Source of the DNA: Candidatus Ruthia sp. Plio_17_S18
GTDB taxonomy: Bacteria; Pseudomonadota; Gammaproteobacteria; PS1; Pseudothioglobaceae
Reading direction: 5' to 3'
Length of the DNA: 64,000 nucleotides
NCBI GenBank assembly: GCA_021730105.1
Contig: CP072538.1
Span: forward strand, 62,001-126,000
Shown: positions 9,874 through 20,045 of the stretch, piece by piece
Position numbering within the stretch: position 1 is the first letter of the stretch
How the letters are laid out: each line of letters begins with the position of its first letter
Program-made: the position numbers and the translations under genes
The notes under the pieces: generated by a model
The model's input: only the letters and a program-made list of their open reading frames with translations
The model's database searches: none
Told to the model about the DNA's origin: nothing

Positions 9874-10584
9874 CTAAGCCCTAATTTGAATCTGCAGGTT
9901 AGCTTTCTTTGCCTCAAGCTCGGCTTGTTGTTTTTCAAGTTCAATTCTACGTTTATCCTCAAGTGCTTTAAGCCTATCACGTTCTATTTCAGCTTGGTGA
10001 CGAGTTTTTATATAATCAAATAGCTTTACAACTTTATAAGCACCTTTGGCTTTAGCAGCAGTTTTAGCGGCCATATCTGCTTCGCGCTTAGTTAAGGCGC
10101 CCATTAAATAAATCACTTGGTCTTCAGTCATTACCCGAACATGGGTTGGATGAAACACTTCCTGGTTTTGAAATAAGAACTCAACTTGTATGGTGATGGT
10201 TGAATCTTTGGCTCGGCTGAGCAGTCCGCTTGAAGGCCCAAGTTTAATTTCATTAAATATTTGTGAAATTTGTGGCACTTGAAGTTGCGCTTGCTTGCTA
10301 GCATAAATGCGCATTTTGGGTGTTGGTACTTTTCCAGCAATGAGTACTGTTTTGTTATAAACCATAAAATTAAGATGCGCATCACTTAGTGTTGAATCTT
10401 CGCTAGACCAGGTTAATAGCCTTAAGGCAATAGTTTTATCATCTAGTATTTCTCCAATACTACGCCTGTCATTACTTATTGAAATAACCGAACCAACGGT
10501 TGAGGCACCTTGAATGGCTGGTGCACAACTTGTTAGAAATAAAGAGTTTGCTATTAAAAGTATTGATAGAAGTATTTTTTTCAT
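9874..10584 (-). CDS. BON-domain lipoprotein, DolP/YraP-like
   Basis: DolP-type proteins are outer-membrane lipoproteins that maintain envelope integrity. Starting at ATG 10584 gives MKKILLSILL, a lipoprotein signal ending in LTSC as lipobox. Two BON-like domains follow, with the typical DAHLNFMVYNKTVLIAGKV and DQVIYLMGALTKREAD strands. A charged coiled-coil tail (about 40 residues rich in K, E, A and R) is longer than usual. A start 33 bases further upstream is open but would bury the signal peptide. The neighbouring yraN and rsmI remnants fit the yraL-yraN-yraP neighbourhood of enterobacteria. Confidence 0.85.
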   Translation of the reverse strand: MKKILLSILLIANSLFLTSCAPAIQGASTVGSVISISNDRRSIGEILDDKTIALRLLTWSSEDSTLSDAHLNFMVYNKTVLIAGKVPTPKMRIYASKQAQLQVPQISQIFNEIKLGPSSGLLSRAKDSTITIQVEFLFQNQEVFHPTHVRVMTEDQVIYLMGALTKREADMAAKTAAKAKGAYKVVKLFDYIKTRHQAEIERDRLKALEDKRRIELEKQQAELEAKKANLQIQIRA

Positions 10585-10589
10585 GATGT

Positions 10590-10841
10590 TTAGTTTTCGA
10601 AAACGTCTTTTATCCAATTGGTTTTAGGATATTTTAAATCAGATTCAAGTCCGATAACATCAAACCTGTATAGATAATCTTGATATTTTTGTTGTCTTTG
10701 TAGATACAATCCAGCAGTGCGAATTATTTTTGTCTGTTTTTTATGAGTAACCGTTTCTTTCTATCGCAGTGCCAAAACGAATATTAGTACGATAGCGAGC
10801 TTCAATAAAAACTAGTGTTTGGATAGTTTTATCAATTATTA
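10590..10841 (-). pseudogene. yraN: YraN (UPF0102) remnant, 5'-truncated
   Basis: The minus strand encodes a YraN-type nuclease-fold segment: TLVFIEARYRTN, then after a frameshift near 10755, TKIIRTAGLYLQ, RFDVIGLE and NWIKDVFEN before the stop at 10590-10592. The N-terminal half is gone. At about 10841 the homology stops and plus-strand rsmI sequence begins, so a deletion removed the 5' ends of two divergent genes. It sits just upstream of the dolP-like gene, as in other gammaproteobacteria. Confidence 0.85.
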
Positions 10842-11457
10842 GCAGGCAAACATATTGCGTTGATTAGCGATGCAGGCACACCACTTATTAGTGACCCTGG
10901 CTATGTATTAGTGAGCGAGGCGAAAAAGGCGGGTATTAACGTATCACCTATTTCTGGTGCTAATGCAATGATTAGTGAAATCAGTGTATCAGTGATAAAT
11001 TCAGTTTTTTAGGTTTTTGCCCAATAATCAATCAGCACGTCTTAAGACAATTCAATCTATTGCTCACATTGATGAGGTGGCTATTTTTTATGAATCGCCT
11101 AAGCGCATTCTTTCCTGTGCGCAAGATTTACAAACGAACGGTACTAGGCAATGAGCGCATTGTTTGTTTTGCCAAAGAGCTTAATAAGTCGTTTGAGACA
11201 ATTAAAACAGACATTTTGTCAAATTTGATTGATTATTGACAAGTAGATGACGCACACTAAAAAGGTGAATTTGTGATTTTTATTTCTGCAGTAGATAAAG
11301 ACAATAAATTATCAGGAGAGGAGATATTGGATAAAATATTACTTATTTTACTCACTGAGATGGGTGGTGCAGCAAAAGTCGCTAAACTTGCAGCCAAAAT
11401 AACCGGTATTGATAAAAAATACTGCTATCAGTATCAGTGCGCTATTAATTTATAAGG
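10840..11457 (+). pseudogene. rsmI: 16S rRNA methyltransferase RsmI remnant
   Basis: RsmI 2'-O-methylates C1402 of 16S rRNA. The remnant starts inside the family core (IALISDAGTPLISDPGY) and lacks the N-terminus. Further pieces occur in other frames: AIFYESPKRIL near 11082, ERIVCFAKELNKSFETI near 11155, and KGEFVIFISAVD near 11262. A C-terminal helical part runs to TAA at 11455. Several frameshifts and stops separate the pieces. The open stretch 11273-11455 is only its tail. Confidence 0.88.
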
Positions 11458-11466
11458 ATTTTTTTG

Positions 11467-11778
11467 ATGAGCTTCTATACACGGCATATTTTCTTTTGTA
11501 ATAACATTCGTAAAGACGGCAAGGCGTGTTGCGCACAGCTTAATGCTAAAGTGATGTACCGTTATGCTAAAGATAAATGTAGCCAAGAGGGCATCATGGG
11601 CGAGGGTAAAATTGGGGTCAGTGAGTCACGCTGTTTGGGACGCTGTGAATATGGACCTGTGGCAATTGTTTATCCTGATAATGTTTGGTATCAGTATATT
11701 GATGAAGAGGATATTAATGACATTATCACTAAACATCTAATCAATGGCAATGTTGTTAAAAGACTACAAATTGATTAG
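11467..11778 (+). CDS. Thioredoxin-fold [2Fe-2S] ferredoxin
   Basis: This 103-residue protein matches the (2Fe-2S) ferredoxin family related to the NuoE fold. Cysteines occur in two groups: CNN...CC near the N-terminus and SRCLGRCEYGP in the second half, the pattern that binds one [2Fe-2S] cluster. An aagga ribosome site precedes ATG 11467; a TTG three bases earlier is less likely. Its 3' end overlaps the convergent coaE gene by 15 bases. The electron partner is unknown. Confidence 0.85.
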   Translation: MSFYTRHIFFCNNIRKDGKACCAQLNAKVMYRYAKDKCSQEGIMGEGKIGVSESRCLGRCEYGPVAIVYPDNVWYQYIDEEDINDIITKHLINGNVVKRLQID

Positions 11779-12369
11779 CTTTTTATATAATTGATTAGTT
11801 TTCTGAATTAAGTCAGCAATACCTAGGTTATTTTTAATAACATCAACAGGCAGTTTATCACATAATTCCAAGCGTAGTGAATGACTAGTTTGTGCAGAAA
11901 TCATGCTTTTTGCTGCTTTTAGATTGATACTATCACGAGCAATTAACCTTTTTAATTGTTGCTCTTCACTGCACTCAACAATAATTGCTCTATCAAATAA
12001 ATAAGTAAGGTTTTTTTCAGCTAATAATGGTATTTCAACCACCACCAGTTTGCCTTTTAATTTCTCAATTTCAGTCTGCATGCGCATTAGTATTTCTGGA
12101 TGCAATACCATTTCAATTAATTGTTGATTAGATTTACTTTCTAATAAAAGATGACGTAAAGCACCACGATTAAGGCTTTTATCAGCATTAAGAATATCAT
12201 TACCAAAGTGCTTTATTAATTCTTTAAGTCCAAGCGTGTCAGGTTTGACAACTTGACGTGCAAGCTTGTCAAGACTGATAACATCCACGCCCAAACCGCT
12301 TAAGATTTGACTTATCTTTGATTTGCCACAAGCGATGCCGCCAGTTAATGCTATTTTAATGATGGACAT
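11764..12369 (-). CDS. coaE: Dephospho-CoA kinase
   Basis: CoaE phosphorylates dephospho-CoA in the last step of coenzyme A synthesis. At 201 residues it is full length. The P-loop GGIACGKS (about 10-17), the LDKLARQVV motif and the VVEIPLLAE segment are visible. It overlaps the 3' end of the ferredoxin gene on the other strand. Confidence 0.95.
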   Translation of the reverse strand: MSIIKIALTGGIACGKSKISQILSGLGVDVISLDKLARQVVKPDTLGLKELIKHFGNDILNADKSLNRGALRHLLLESKSNQQLIEMVLHPEILMRMQTEIEKLKGKLVVVEIPLLAEKNLTYLFDRAIIVECSEEQQLKRLIARDSINLKAAKSMISAQTSHSLRLELCDKLPVDVIKNNLGIADLIQKTNQLYKKLINL

Positions 12370-12404
12370 AGTAAATTGATTTTATCAATATTACGCTTTA
12401 TCTA

Positions 12405-12433
12405 TTGACATTTACGTTAAATCTTTCGATAAT
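12405..12433 (+). promoter_or_regulatory. Strong sigma-70 promoter of tRNA-Met
   Basis: A perfect -35 TTGACA (12405-12410) is separated by exactly 17 bases from GATAAT (12428-12433). The tRNA begins 13 bases further on. This is the best consensus promoter in the window. The C run between it and the tRNA may act as a discriminator. Confidence 0.88.
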
Positions 12434-12446
12434 ACCCCCTTCTTAT

Positions 12447-12523
12447 GGTTATGTAGCTCAGCTGGTTAGAGCACAGCATTCATAATGCTGGGGTCGGTGG
12501 TTCAAGTCCACCTATAACCACCA
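12447..12523 (+). tRNA. Elongator tRNA-Met (CAT)
   Basis: This 77-base cloverleaf has anticodon CAT and an encoded CCA. The acceptor stem pairs fully (GGTTATG with CATAACC-like bases), unlike the initiator at 1420. The GGGGTC variable region resembles elongator methionine tRNA more than the CAT-anticodon isoleucine tRNA that TilS modifies. Confusion with tRNA-Ile2 cannot be fully excluded by eye. Confidence 0.85.
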
Positions 12524-12563
12524 TATAATATCAATGTTTTAATACGTATTTTTTTGTCTATCA

Positions 12564-12581
12564 TATAAGGCTAGCCTTATA
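12564..12581. promoter_or_regulatory. Perfect 18-bp palindrome upstream of tkt
   Basis: TATAAGGCTAGCCTTATA reads the same on both strands. It stands about 80 bases upstream of the tkt promoter. The same ATAAGGCTA half-site forms the arms of the inverted repeat upstream of the MFS transporter at 61193-61223. A shared operator is one reading; no T run follows, so it does not look like a terminator. Confidence 0.5.
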
Positions 12582-12644
12582 ATTGAGTCAGTTGTTCCTA
12601 TTGTGTGACCACTTTTTGTTATAAAACAATCATTTGGGAGCGCC

Positions 12645-12673
12645 TTGATTGAAGGGTGGTTTTTACGTATAAT
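12645..12673 (+). promoter_or_regulatory. Promoter of the tkt carbon cluster
   Basis: TTGATT (12645-12650) and TATAAT (12668-12673) are spaced by 17 bases. The expected transcription start lies about 20 bases before the tkt ATG at 12702. This supports the internal ATG as the true start, because an open-frame start at 12645 would lie inside the promoter. Confidence 0.75.
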
Positions 12674-12701
12674 TATTCAGTTTTTGTTCAAGGAGTTTTA
12701 T

Positions 12702-14687
12702 ATGCCATCACGCAGAGATTTAGCAAATGCCATTCGTGCTTTAAGCATGGATGCAGTTCAAAAGGCAAATTCAGGCCATCCAGGTGCACCAATGGGTATG
12801 GCAGATATTGCACAAGTGCTTTGGAATGATCATTTGAAGTACAACCCAACACACGCTAAATGGGCTGATCGCGACCGTTTTGTATTGTCAAACGGACATG
12901 GCTCAATGCTGATTTATTCATTACTACATTTATCAGGTTATGACCTTAGCATGGATGATATTAAAAATTTTCGTCAATTACATGCCAAAACGGCAGGACA
13001 TCCTGAATATGGCTATGCAGATGGTATTGAGACAACAACAGGTCCATTAGGACAAGGAGTCACTAATGCAGTTGGTATGGCAATTGCTGAGCGTACGCTA
13101 GGTGCGCAATTTAACAAGCCAGGTCATGATATTGTTGACCACAACACCTATGTATTTATGGGTGATGGCTGTTTAATGGAAGGTTTGTCTCATGAGTCTT
13201 GTGCTATAGCAGGCACATTAGGACTTGGCAAATTGGTTGCGTTTTGGGACGATAATGACATCTCTATTGATGGTCATATTTCTGATTGGATGGAAAAAGA
13301 TGTAGCGGGTCGTTTTGAGTCTTATGGTTGGCATGTTGTTCGTGACGTTGATGGCCATGATGCTGATGCAATTAATGCAGCCATTAATGTAGCTAAGGCT
13401 GAAACCACTAAACCTTCACTTATTTGTACACGCACAACTATTGGTTTTGGCTCGCCTAATTTATGTGGCACGCATAATTGTCATGGCGCGCCATTGGGTA
13501 GTGATGAAATTGTAGCAACTCGCAAAGAGTTGGGTTGGGATTCTGCACCATTTGAAATCCCTGCAGATATTTATGCAGGTTGGGATCATAAAGAAAAAGG
13601 CACTACTGATGAATCGGCTTGGGATGTTAAATTTGCAGCTTATAAGACTGAATTTCCGGCAGATGCTGCTGAGTTTGAGCGTCGCATGTCGGGTGATTTG
13701 CCTGCTGATTTTGCAATTGAAATGGATAAATTCATTGCTAAAACGCAAGAAGAAATGCCAAACATTGCTTCTCGTCAAGCCTCTCAACGTGCAATTGAGG
13801 CCATGGGTCCTTTATTGCCAGAAATGTTTGGTGGTTCTGCTGATTTGACCGGTTCTAATCTAACCAACTGGTCAGGCACTGTTAAAGTGAATGCACAAAA
13901 TGCAAACGGTAATTATATTTCATGGGGTGTTCGTGAATTTGGCATGGCGCACATGATGAATGGCATGGTACTTCATGGTGGTTTTAAAGTTTACGGTGCA
14001 ACTTTCTTTATGTTTATGGAGTTTATGCGTAATGCATTACGCATGTCCGCACTAATGAAAATTGGCACAATTTATGTTTATACTCATGATTCTATCGGTC
14101 TGGGTGAAGATGGTCCTACGCATCAGCCAGTTGAGCAGTTAGCAACCATGCGTATGATTCCTAATTTCCAGTCTTGGAGAGGGTGCGATGCCGTTGAATC
14201 AGCGGTATCTTGGAAAATGTCGATGCTTAGAGGCAATGCACCAACAGGATTGGTTTTTTCACGCCAAACTTTAACAGCAATGGATCGGACTTCTGAGCAA
14301 GTGGCTAATATTGAAAAAGGCGGTTATGTCCTTAAAGATTGTGAAGGTGTAGCTGATATTATTTTTATTGCAACGGGTTCTGAAGTGGGCTTAGCAATTG
14401 AAGCAGCAACAAAAATGGATTTCAAGGTGCGCGTCGTTTCAATGCCTTGTACAAATGCTTACGATGATCAAGATCAAGCTTATAAAGACTCAGTTTTGAC
14501 ACCAGGTGTTAAGCGTCTTGCAATTGAGGCAGGTGTTGGTGATGGATGGTACAAATACGTAGGTCTAGATGGTGATGTGGTTTGTATGACAACCTTCGGT
14601 GAGTCTGCGCCAGCGGATCAATTATTTAAAGCATTTGGTTTTACAACAGATAACGTTATTGCAAAAGCGAAAGCCGTTATTGGTTAA
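12702..14687 (+). CDS. tkt: Transketolase
   Basis: Transketolase moves two-carbon units between sugar phosphates in the Calvin cycle and pentose phosphate pathway, using thiamine diphosphate. An aagga ribosome site precedes ATG 12702, giving 661 residues, a normal length. Motifs include [13 protein letters not shown] near the N-terminus, the thiamine-binding GDGCLMEG (about 151) with DDNDIS, and [16 protein letters not shown] in the pyrimidine domain. It leads the tkt-gap-DUF302-pgk-pyk-fba cluster and most likely serves CO2 fixation here. Confidence 0.97.
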   Translation: MPSRRDLANAIRALSMDAVQKANSGHPGAPMGMADIAQVLWNDHLKYNPTHAKWADRDRFVLSNGHGSMLIYSLLHLSGYDLSMDDIKNFRQLHAKTAGHPEYGYADGIETTTGPLGQGVTNAVGMAIAERTLGAQFNKPGHDIVDHNTYVFMGDGCLMEGLSHESCAIAGTLGLGKLVAFWDDNDISIDGHISDWMEKDVAGRFESYGWHVVRDVDGHDADAINAAINVAKAETTKPSLICTRTTIGFGSPNLCGTHNCHGAPLGSDEIVATRKELGWDSAPFEIPADIYAGWDHKEKGTTDESAWDVKFAAYKTEFPADAAEFERRMSGDLPADFAIEMDKFIAKTQEEMPNIASRQASQRAIEAMGPLLPEMFGGSADLTGSNLTNWSGTVKVNAQNANGNYISWGVREFGMAHMMNGMVLHGGFKVYGATFFMFMEFMRNALRMSALMKIGTIYVYTHDSIGLGEDGPTHQPVEQLATMRMIPNFQSWRGCDAVESAVSWKMSMLRGNAPTGLVFSRQTLTAMDRTSEQVANIEKGGYVLKDCEGVADIIFIATGSEVGLAIEAATKMDFKVRVVSMPCTNAYDDQDQAYKDSVLTPGVKRLAIEAGVGDGWYKYVGLDGDVVCMTTFGESAPADQLFKAFGFTTDNVIAKAKAVIG

Positions 14688-14760
14688 ATAATGAATTTAA
14701 ACACAGCGAAAGTTTCTGATAATTTTTTTAGTGTTATTAATAATATTTATGCCCAAATGG

Positions 14761-14766
14761 TATAAT
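14761..14766 (+). promoter_or_regulatory. Probable -10 element of gap
   Basis: A TATAAT lies 29 bases before the gap ATG, in the 107-base gap after tkt. The -35 region is poor, so the promoter may be weak or need an activator. It suggests that gap-DUF302-pgk-pyk can be transcribed separately from tkt. Confidence 0.5.
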
Positions 14767-14794
14767 GTAATGAAGTAAAACAAGGAGTAAGAAA

Positions 14795-15790
14795 ATGGCA
14801 GTAAAAATAGGTATTAATGGTTTTGGTCGTATTGGTCGCATGGTATTTCGTGCAATTGCAAAGGATTTTCCAGAACTAGAAGTAGTCGGTATTAACGACT
14901 TATTAGACAATGATTACTTAGCATATATGCTTAAGTATGATACAGCTCACGGTCGTTTTGACGGTAATATTGCAGTTGACGGTGATAATTTTATTATCAA
15001 TGGCAAAAAAATTCGCCTGTCAGCTGAGCGTAATCCTGCTGATCTTGCATGGGGTGATATTGATGTAGATATAGCCATTGATTGTACTGGTTTTTTCTTA
15101 ACTGAAGAATCTTGTCAGGCGCACATTGATGCAGGTGCAAAAAAAGTGGTTCAGTCAGCGCCTTCTAAAGACGATACGCCAATGTTTGTATATGGTGTAA
15201 ACCACACCGAATATGCAGGTCAAGCTATTATTTCAGCGGCGTCTTGTACCACGAATTGTCTTGCGCCAATCGCTAAAGTGATTAATGATAATTGGGGTTT
15301 AAAGCGCGGTCTAATGACGACAGTTCATGCGTCAACAGCAACACAAAAAACGGTTGATGGTCCTTCAATGAAAGATTGGAGAGGTGGTCGTGCAGTGTTT
15401 GAGAATATTATTCCTTCATCAACAGGCGCTGCTAAAGCAGTTGGTGTTGTATTGCCAGAGCTTAATGGCAAATTAACAGGCATGGCATTTCGCATTCCAT
15501 CGGTTGATGTTTCAGTGGTTGATTTAACTTGTGAGTTAAACACAAGTGCAACTTATGAGCAGATTTGTGATGCTATGAAAGAAGCCTCAGAAAGTTCAAT
15601 GAAAGGCACATTGGACTACACTGAAGATTCGGTTGTATCAAGTGATTTCCGTGGTTTTAGCGCTTCTTCAATTTTTGACTCTGGTGCAGGTATTGCACTG
15701 GATGATACGTTTGTTAAAGTCGTATCTTGGTATGATAATGAGTATGGTTATACTTGTAATATGCTTCGTTTAGTTGAGCATGTTGCTTAA
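14795..15790 (+). CDS. gap: Glyceraldehyde-3-phosphate dehydrogenase, type I
   Basis: The enzyme interconverts glyceraldehyde 3-phosphate and 1,3-bisphosphoglycerate; in this cluster the reductive Calvin-cycle direction is likely. At 331 residues it is full length. It has the nucleotide-binding start [12 protein letters not shown] and the catalytic SCTTNC (about residues 149-154), and it ends with [16 protein letters not shown]. An aaggag ribosome site precedes the ATG. The next gene may begin inside its last codons. Confidence 0.97.
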   Translation: MAVKIGINGFGRIGRMVFRAIAKDFPELEVVGINDLLDNDYLAYMLKYDTAHGRFDGNIAVDGDNFIINGKKIRLSAERNPADLAWGDIDVDIAIDCTGFFLTEESCQAHIDAGAKKVVQSAPSKDDTPMFVYGVNHTEYAGQAIISAASCTTNCLAPIAKVINDNWGLKRGLMTTVHASTATQKTVDGPSMKDWRGGRAVFENIIPSSTGAAKAVGVVLPELNGKLTGMAFRIPSVDVSVVDLTCELNTSATYEQICDAMKEASESSMKGTLDYTEDSVVSSDFRGFSASSIFDSGAGIALDDTFVKVVSWYDNEYGYTCNMLRLVEHVA

Positions 15791-16223
15791 AACTATTAAA
15801 AATACGGATCGTGACACGAGTCGTGCGTTTATGTCAAATGTATATATTAAAAGCTCACAACTTAGTATTGGTGAGGTAATTGAAAAACTCAAGCAGGCCG
15901 TTATAGACAATCAATTTGGCATTTTGCATGTTTTTGATATTAAACAAACATTGGCTGACAAAGGTCAAGAATTGGCAGAAGAATGCCACATATTCGAAGT
16001 TTGTAATCCAAAAATTGCAAAAAACATCCTTGAAAAGGATATGAACTTATCCATAATGTTGCCGTGTCGAATTTCGGTATATATTCAGGATAATGTTACT
16101 AAAGTTGGATTGTCATTACCCTCTAAGCAGATTTCTCAACTGTCAAATGCTAATGGTCTATTGCTGTTAGTTGAGCCTGTTGAAAAAAGACTGATTAAAA
16201 TTGTTAATCAGTCTATCGCATAA
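15780..16223 (+). CDS. DUF302-domain protein between gap and pgk
   Basis: The protein matches the DUF302 pattern: [19 protein letters not shown], then [12 protein letters not shown] and [17 protein letters not shown]302 proteins are small, soluble and functionally unassigned. Its start is uncertain. ATG 15780 overlaps the gap stop, which would couple translation to gap, while ATG 15831 begins just before the domain; neither has a clear ribosome site. Its place inside a carbon-fixation cluster is unusual and may point to a redox or metabolite role. Confidence 0.75.
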   Translation: MLLKTIKNTDRDTSRAFMSNVYIKSSQLSIGEVIEKLKQAVIDNQFGILHVFDIKQTLADKGQELAEECHIFEVCNPKIAKNILEKDMNLSIMLPCRISVYIQDNVTKVGLSLPSKQISQLSNANGLLLLVEPVEKRLIKIVNQSIA

Positions 16224-16241
16224 ATAAGTAGGAGAATTATT

Positions 16242-17417
16242 ATGTCAGTTATTAATTTATCAGATTTGGATTTAAGTTCAAAACGAGTGTTAATTCGTCA
16301 AGATCTTAATGTCCCAATCTCTAATGGGGTTGTTACCAGTGATAAGCGTATTAAAGCCTCTCTGCCAACCATTGAAATGGCTTTAAAACAAGGTGCTAAA
16401 GTCATGCTAATGTCACACCGTGGGCGTCCAATTGAAGGTGATCCAAGTGATGAACTTAGCCTACAACCTGTTGCTGATCGTTTGAGTGAATTGTTAAATA
16501 TTACAGTACGTTTAGAAAAAAATTGGCTAGATGGTGTTCAAATGAACGATGGTGAAGTGGTGCTTTGTGAAAACGTACGCTTTAATGCTGGCGAAATGGC
16601 TAATGACGATAACTTATCTAAATGTATGGCTTTGATGTGTGATATTTTTTCGATGGACGCATTTGGTACTGCGCACCGTGCTCAGGCGTCTACTCATGGT
16701 GTTGCTAAATATGCACCTATTGCTTGTTCAGGTCCATTATTATCAAGTGAACTTGATGCGCTTGGCAAAGCATTGGACAACCCTAAGCGTCCAATGGTTG
16801 CAATTGTTGGCGGCTCTAAGGTTTCAACAAAGTTGACCGTACTTGAGTCTTTATCTAAAATAGTAGATCAGCTCGTTGTAGGTGGCGGCATTGCCAATAC
16901 CTTTATCGCATCTCAGGGTTTTAACGTAGGTAAATCTTTGTATGAACATGATTTAATCCCAACGGCTAAAAAACTCATGGAAGATTGTGAAATTCCAGTG
17001 CCAACAGATGTGGTTTGTGGCAAGGGGTTTTCAGAGACTGCAGAGGCAAAAACCAAGGCCTCAACAGAAGTTGCTGATGATGATATGATTTTTGATATTG
17101 GTCCTGAATCTGCTAAGCAGTTAGCTGAGATTATGAAAAATGCAGGCACTATTGTATGGAACGGTCCAGTTGGCGTGTTTGAATTTGATCAATTTGCTGG
17201 TGGTACCAAGACACTAGGTAAGGCAATTGCTGAATCTGATGCATTTTCAATTGCTGGTGGCGGTGATACATTGGCAGCCGTTGATAAATACGGCATTGAA
17301 GATAAAATAAGCTATATTTCAACAGGCGGTGGTGCATTTTTAGAATTTTTAGAAGGCAAAACATTGCCAGCAGTAGAAATTTTAGAACAAAGGGCTGCGG
17401 GTATAGATTTTGCATAG
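16242..17417 (+). CDS. pgk: Phosphoglycerate kinase
   Basis: PGK transfers phosphate between ATP and 3-phosphoglycerate in the Calvin cycle and glycolysis. The 391-residue length is normal. It shows the N-domain RQDLNVP and SHRGRP, the hinge GGSKVSTKL (about 189) and the C-domain nucleotide loop GGGDTLAA (about 338). A taggag ribosome site precedes the ATG. The pyk reading frame starts inside its last codons. Confidence 0.97.
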   Translation: MSVINLSDLDLSSKRVLIRQDLNVPISNGVVTSDKRIKASLPTIEMALKQGAKVMLMSHRGRPIEGDPSDELSLQPVADRLSELLNITVRLEKNWLDGVQMNDGEVVLCENVRFNAGEMANDDNLSKCMALMCDIFSMDAFGTAHRAQASTHGVAKYAPIACSGPLLSSELDALGKALDNPKRPMVAIVGGSKVSTKLTVLESLSKIVDQLVVGGGIANTFIASQGFNVGKSLYEHDLIPTAKKLMEDCEIPVPTDVVCGKGFSETAEAKTKASTEVADDDMIFDIGPESAKQLAEIMKNAGTIVWNGPVGVFEFDQFAGGTKTLGKAIAESDAFSIAGGGDTLAAVDKYGIEDKISYISTGGGAFLEFLEGKTLPAVEILEQRAAGIDFA

Positions 17418-18852
17418 GAGAACTAAAATATTAGCCACACTTGGTCCTGCAACGGACAAAAAAGGTGTATTAGATAGCATCCTTGAAGCAGGTGTTAATG
17501 TTGTGCGTATTAATTTCTCACACGGATCAGAGCAAGAACATTTAAACAGAGTGAAGGCGGTACGTGCTTGGGCGCAAGCTAATCATACTTATGTGGGTGT
17601 TTTGATGGATCTTCAAGGCCCTAAAATCCGTATTGCTGCTTTCAAAGATGGCATAAAAATCCAATTGAGTAATGGTGATACTTTTGCACTTGATGCTGAC
17701 TTGGATGAGAATTCAGGCAACCAACATTCGGTGGGTATTGCGTATAAAAAATTACCACAAGAGGTGCAGATTGGTAATGTTTTATTATTGGATGATGGCA
17801 AAATAGTACTAGAGGTTACTGGCATTAAAGGCAATAAAATTAATACCACTGTGACACAAGGTGGTATTTTGTCAGATAAAAAGGGCATTAATCTTCGTGG
17901 CGGTGGCTTGTCTGCCAATGCATTGACTGAAAAAGATAAAAAAGATATTCTAATTGCGGCAAAAGCTAAAGCAGATTATGTAGCTTTATCGTTTCCAGTT
18001 AGTGGCGATGATGTGCGTGAAACTAAGCAGTTATTAAAACAAGCGGATTGTGATGCTGGTGTAATTTCAAAAATTGAACGTGCTGAGTCTTTGGTCGAGG
18101 ATGTTATTTTAGATATCATCAGAGAGTCGGCAGGCATTATGGTAGCACGTGGCGATTTAGGTGTTGAAATTGGTGATGCACAGTTACCTGCACAACAAAA
18201 ACGCTTAATTAAGTTGGCCAGATCAAATAATCGAATTGTTATTACTGCAACACAAATGTTGGAATCAATGATTATCAGTCCAATCCCAACTCGTGCTGAG
18301 GTTTTTGATGTTGCTAACGCGGTATTAGATGGCACTGATGCAGTAATGCTTTCAGCTGAGACAGCAATAGGTGATTTTCCTGAAAATGCTGTTAAAACTA
18401 TGCATGATGTTTGTATTGAAACTGAAAAAAACCCTATTGCTAAAATATCCCATCATCGTCTTGATGAAACCTTTACTTATATTGATGAAACCATAGCTAT
18501 GAGTGCAATGTATGCCGCTAATCATATGGGTACTAGGGTGATTGCAACCTTAACAGAAAGTGGTAAAACTGCCATATGGATGTCAAGAATTAGTTCAGGT
18601 ATTCCTATTGTAGCGATGTCTGATAAAGTATCAACTTTGCAAAAAGCAACTCTCTATAGGGGGGTTCATCCTTGTTTTTTGCCAACTAAAAAAGATTGGG
18701 CAGAGATAAACAAGGCTGTTATCAGGCGCTTACAAGCTGGTGATTTTGTTTATGATGGAGATACTGTTATACTAACTAAAGGTATGTATACAAATAAGTC
18801 TGGTGGCACAAATCTGATGACAATTTTGACAGTGGGTGGTGCAGAGTATTAA
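17410..18852 (+). CDS. pyk: Pyruvate kinase
   Basis: Pyruvate kinase makes ATP and pyruvate from phosphoenolpyruvate. The 480-residue protein has [10 protein letters not shown] at the start, INFSHGS, the catalytic lysine segment [10 protein letters not shown] and [10 protein letters not shown]. The only sensible start is TTG 17410, which overlaps pgk by 8 bases; RRTKI follows at once, as in homologues. The rare start and overlap imply lower expression coupled to pgk. Its presence among Calvin genes connects fixed carbon to pyruvate. Confidence 0.95.
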   Translation: MHRRTKILATLGPATDKKGVLDSILEAGVNVVRINFSHGSEQEHLNRVKAVRAWAQANHTYVGVLMDLQGPKIRIAAFKDGIKIQLSNGDTFALDADLDENSGNQHSVGIAYKKLPQEVQIGNVLLLDDGKIVLEVTGIKGNKINTTVTQGGILSDKKGINLRGGGLSANALTEKDKKDILIAAKAKADYVALSFPVSGDDVRETKQLLKQADCDAGVISKIERAESLVEDVILDIIRESAGIMVARGDLGVEIGDAQLPAQQKRLIKLARSNNRIVITATQMLESMIISPIPTRAEVFDVANAVLDGTDAVMLSAETAIGDFPENAVKTMHDVCIETEKNPIAKISHHRLDETFTYIDETIAMSAMYAANHMGTRVIATLTESGKTAIWMSRISSGIPIVAMSDKVSTLQKATLYRGVHPCFLPTKKDWAEINKAVIRRLQAGDFVYDGDTVILTKGMYTNKSGGTNLMTILTVGGAEY

Positions 18853-18923
18853 AATAAGAGTAAAAAAGTGTAACTATTAAATAGCAAAATGCTAAACTTT
18901 AACGACTTAAAAAGGAGAAAGAT

Positions 18924-19985
18924 ATGTTAGTTTCATTAAGAGGATTATTAGACCACGCGGCAGCCAACAACTACGGTATGCCAGCATTCAATGTTAACAA
19001 TATGGAGCAAGTCCATGCTATTATGCAGGCTGCAGATAAAACCAATAGTCCTGTTATTATGCAAGGCTCTGCTGGTGCAAGAAGCTATGCAGGCGAGCCG
19101 TTTTTACGCCATTTAATTTTAGCAGCAACCGAAATGTACCCACACATTCCAGTTGTTATGCATCAAGACCACGGCTCTGAGCCATCTGTTTGTCTGCGAT
19201 CAATTCAATCTGGTTTTTCATCAGTGATGATGGATGGCTCATTAGAAGCAGATATGAAAACACCGGCTTCATTTGAATATAATGTTAATGTGACTGCTGA
19301 AGTTGTGAAAATGGCACATGCAGGCGGCGTTTCCGTTGAAGGTGAGTTAGGTTGTTTGGGTTCATTAGAAACTGGCATGATGGGCGAAGAAGATGGTCAT
19401 GGTGCTGAAGGGAAGTTAGATTTAGATATGTTGCTAACTTCAGTTGAAGAAGCTGCTGATTTTGTTAAGGCAACTAATGTTGATGCATTGGCTATTGCTA
19501 TTGGCACCTCGCATGGTGCTTATAAGTTCATTCAAGAGCCAACAGGTGATGTGTTGCGCATTGACAGAATTAAAGAAATCCATGCGCGCATTCCAGATAC
19601 GCATTTAGTGATGCACGGATCTTCTTCAGTGCCACAAGATTGGTTGAAGATTATTAACGATTTTGGTGGTGACATGGGTCAAACTTATGGTGTTCCTGTG
19701 GAGGAAATTCAAGAAGGCATTAAACACGGCGTACGTAAAGTTAATATTGATACCGATTTACGCATGGCGTCAACAGGTGCAGTTCGCAGACACTTGGTTG
19801 AAAACACATCCAACTTTGATCCACGTAAATTCTTAAAAGAAGCAACCAGTGCAATGAGTGATATTTGTGCTGCACGTTTTGAAGCGTTTGGCTCAGCAGG
19901 CAATGCTGATAAAATCACTGTGTCTTCATTAGACACCATGAGCCAAAGATATCTTTCTGGTGAATTGGACGCTCAAGTTAAGTAG
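18924..19985 (+). CDS. fba: Fructose-bisphosphate aldolase, class II
   Basis: This zinc-dependent aldolase joins two triose phosphates, and in the Calvin cycle can also form sedoheptulose bisphosphate. The 353-residue protein resembles the CbbA-like subgroup: MPAFNVNN near the start, the metal-binding HQDHG (about 73-77), EGELGCLG, and the phosphate-binding GSSSVPQ and KVNIDTDLR regions. An aaaggaga ribosome site precedes the ATG. It ends the carbon cluster and is followed by a strong terminator. Confidence 0.96.
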   Translation: MLVSLRGLLDHAAANNYGMPAFNVNNMEQVHAIMQAADKTNSPVIMQGSAGARSYAGEPFLRHLILAATEMYPHIPVVMHQDHGSEPSVCLRSIQSGFSSVMMDGSLEADMKTPASFEYNVNVTAEVVKMAHAGGVSVEGELGCLGSLETGMMGEEDGHGAEGKLDLDMLLTSVEEAADFVKATNVDALAIAIGTSHGAYKFIQEPTGDVLRIDRIKEIHARIPDTHLVMHGSSSVPQDWLKIINDFGGDMGQTYGVPVEEIQEGIKHGVRKVNIDTDLRMASTGAVRRHLVENTSNFDPRKFLKEATSAMSDICAARFEAFGSAGNADKITVSSLDTMSQRYLSGELDAQVK

Positions 19986-20005
19986 GCGTCTAATAATTAA
20001 GAATC

Positions 20006-20036
20006 AAAAAGACTCGTTTTAACGAGTCTTTTTTTA
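20006..20036 (+). terminator. Terminator of the carbon cluster
   Basis: AAAGACTCG and CGAGTCTTT form a perfect stem with a short loop, and a T run follows. It lies 20 bases after fba and just before mnmG. The flanking A and T runs make it potentially bidirectional. Confidence 0.9.
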
Positions 20037-20045
20037 TTTTAAGTT

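Noticed and set aside
12447..12523. tRNA-Ile2 with modified CAT anticodon
   Set aside because: The variable loop and acceptor stem resemble elongator tRNA-Met better; the possibility is only kept as an alternative.
13461..13848. Open frames on both strands inside tkt
   Set aside because: Both are overlapped by the intact transketolase frame with its catalytic motifs; they are shadows.
20006..20036. Operator or shared dyad for mnmG
   Set aside because: The stem with flanking A and T runs immediately after fba is a typical intrinsic terminator.
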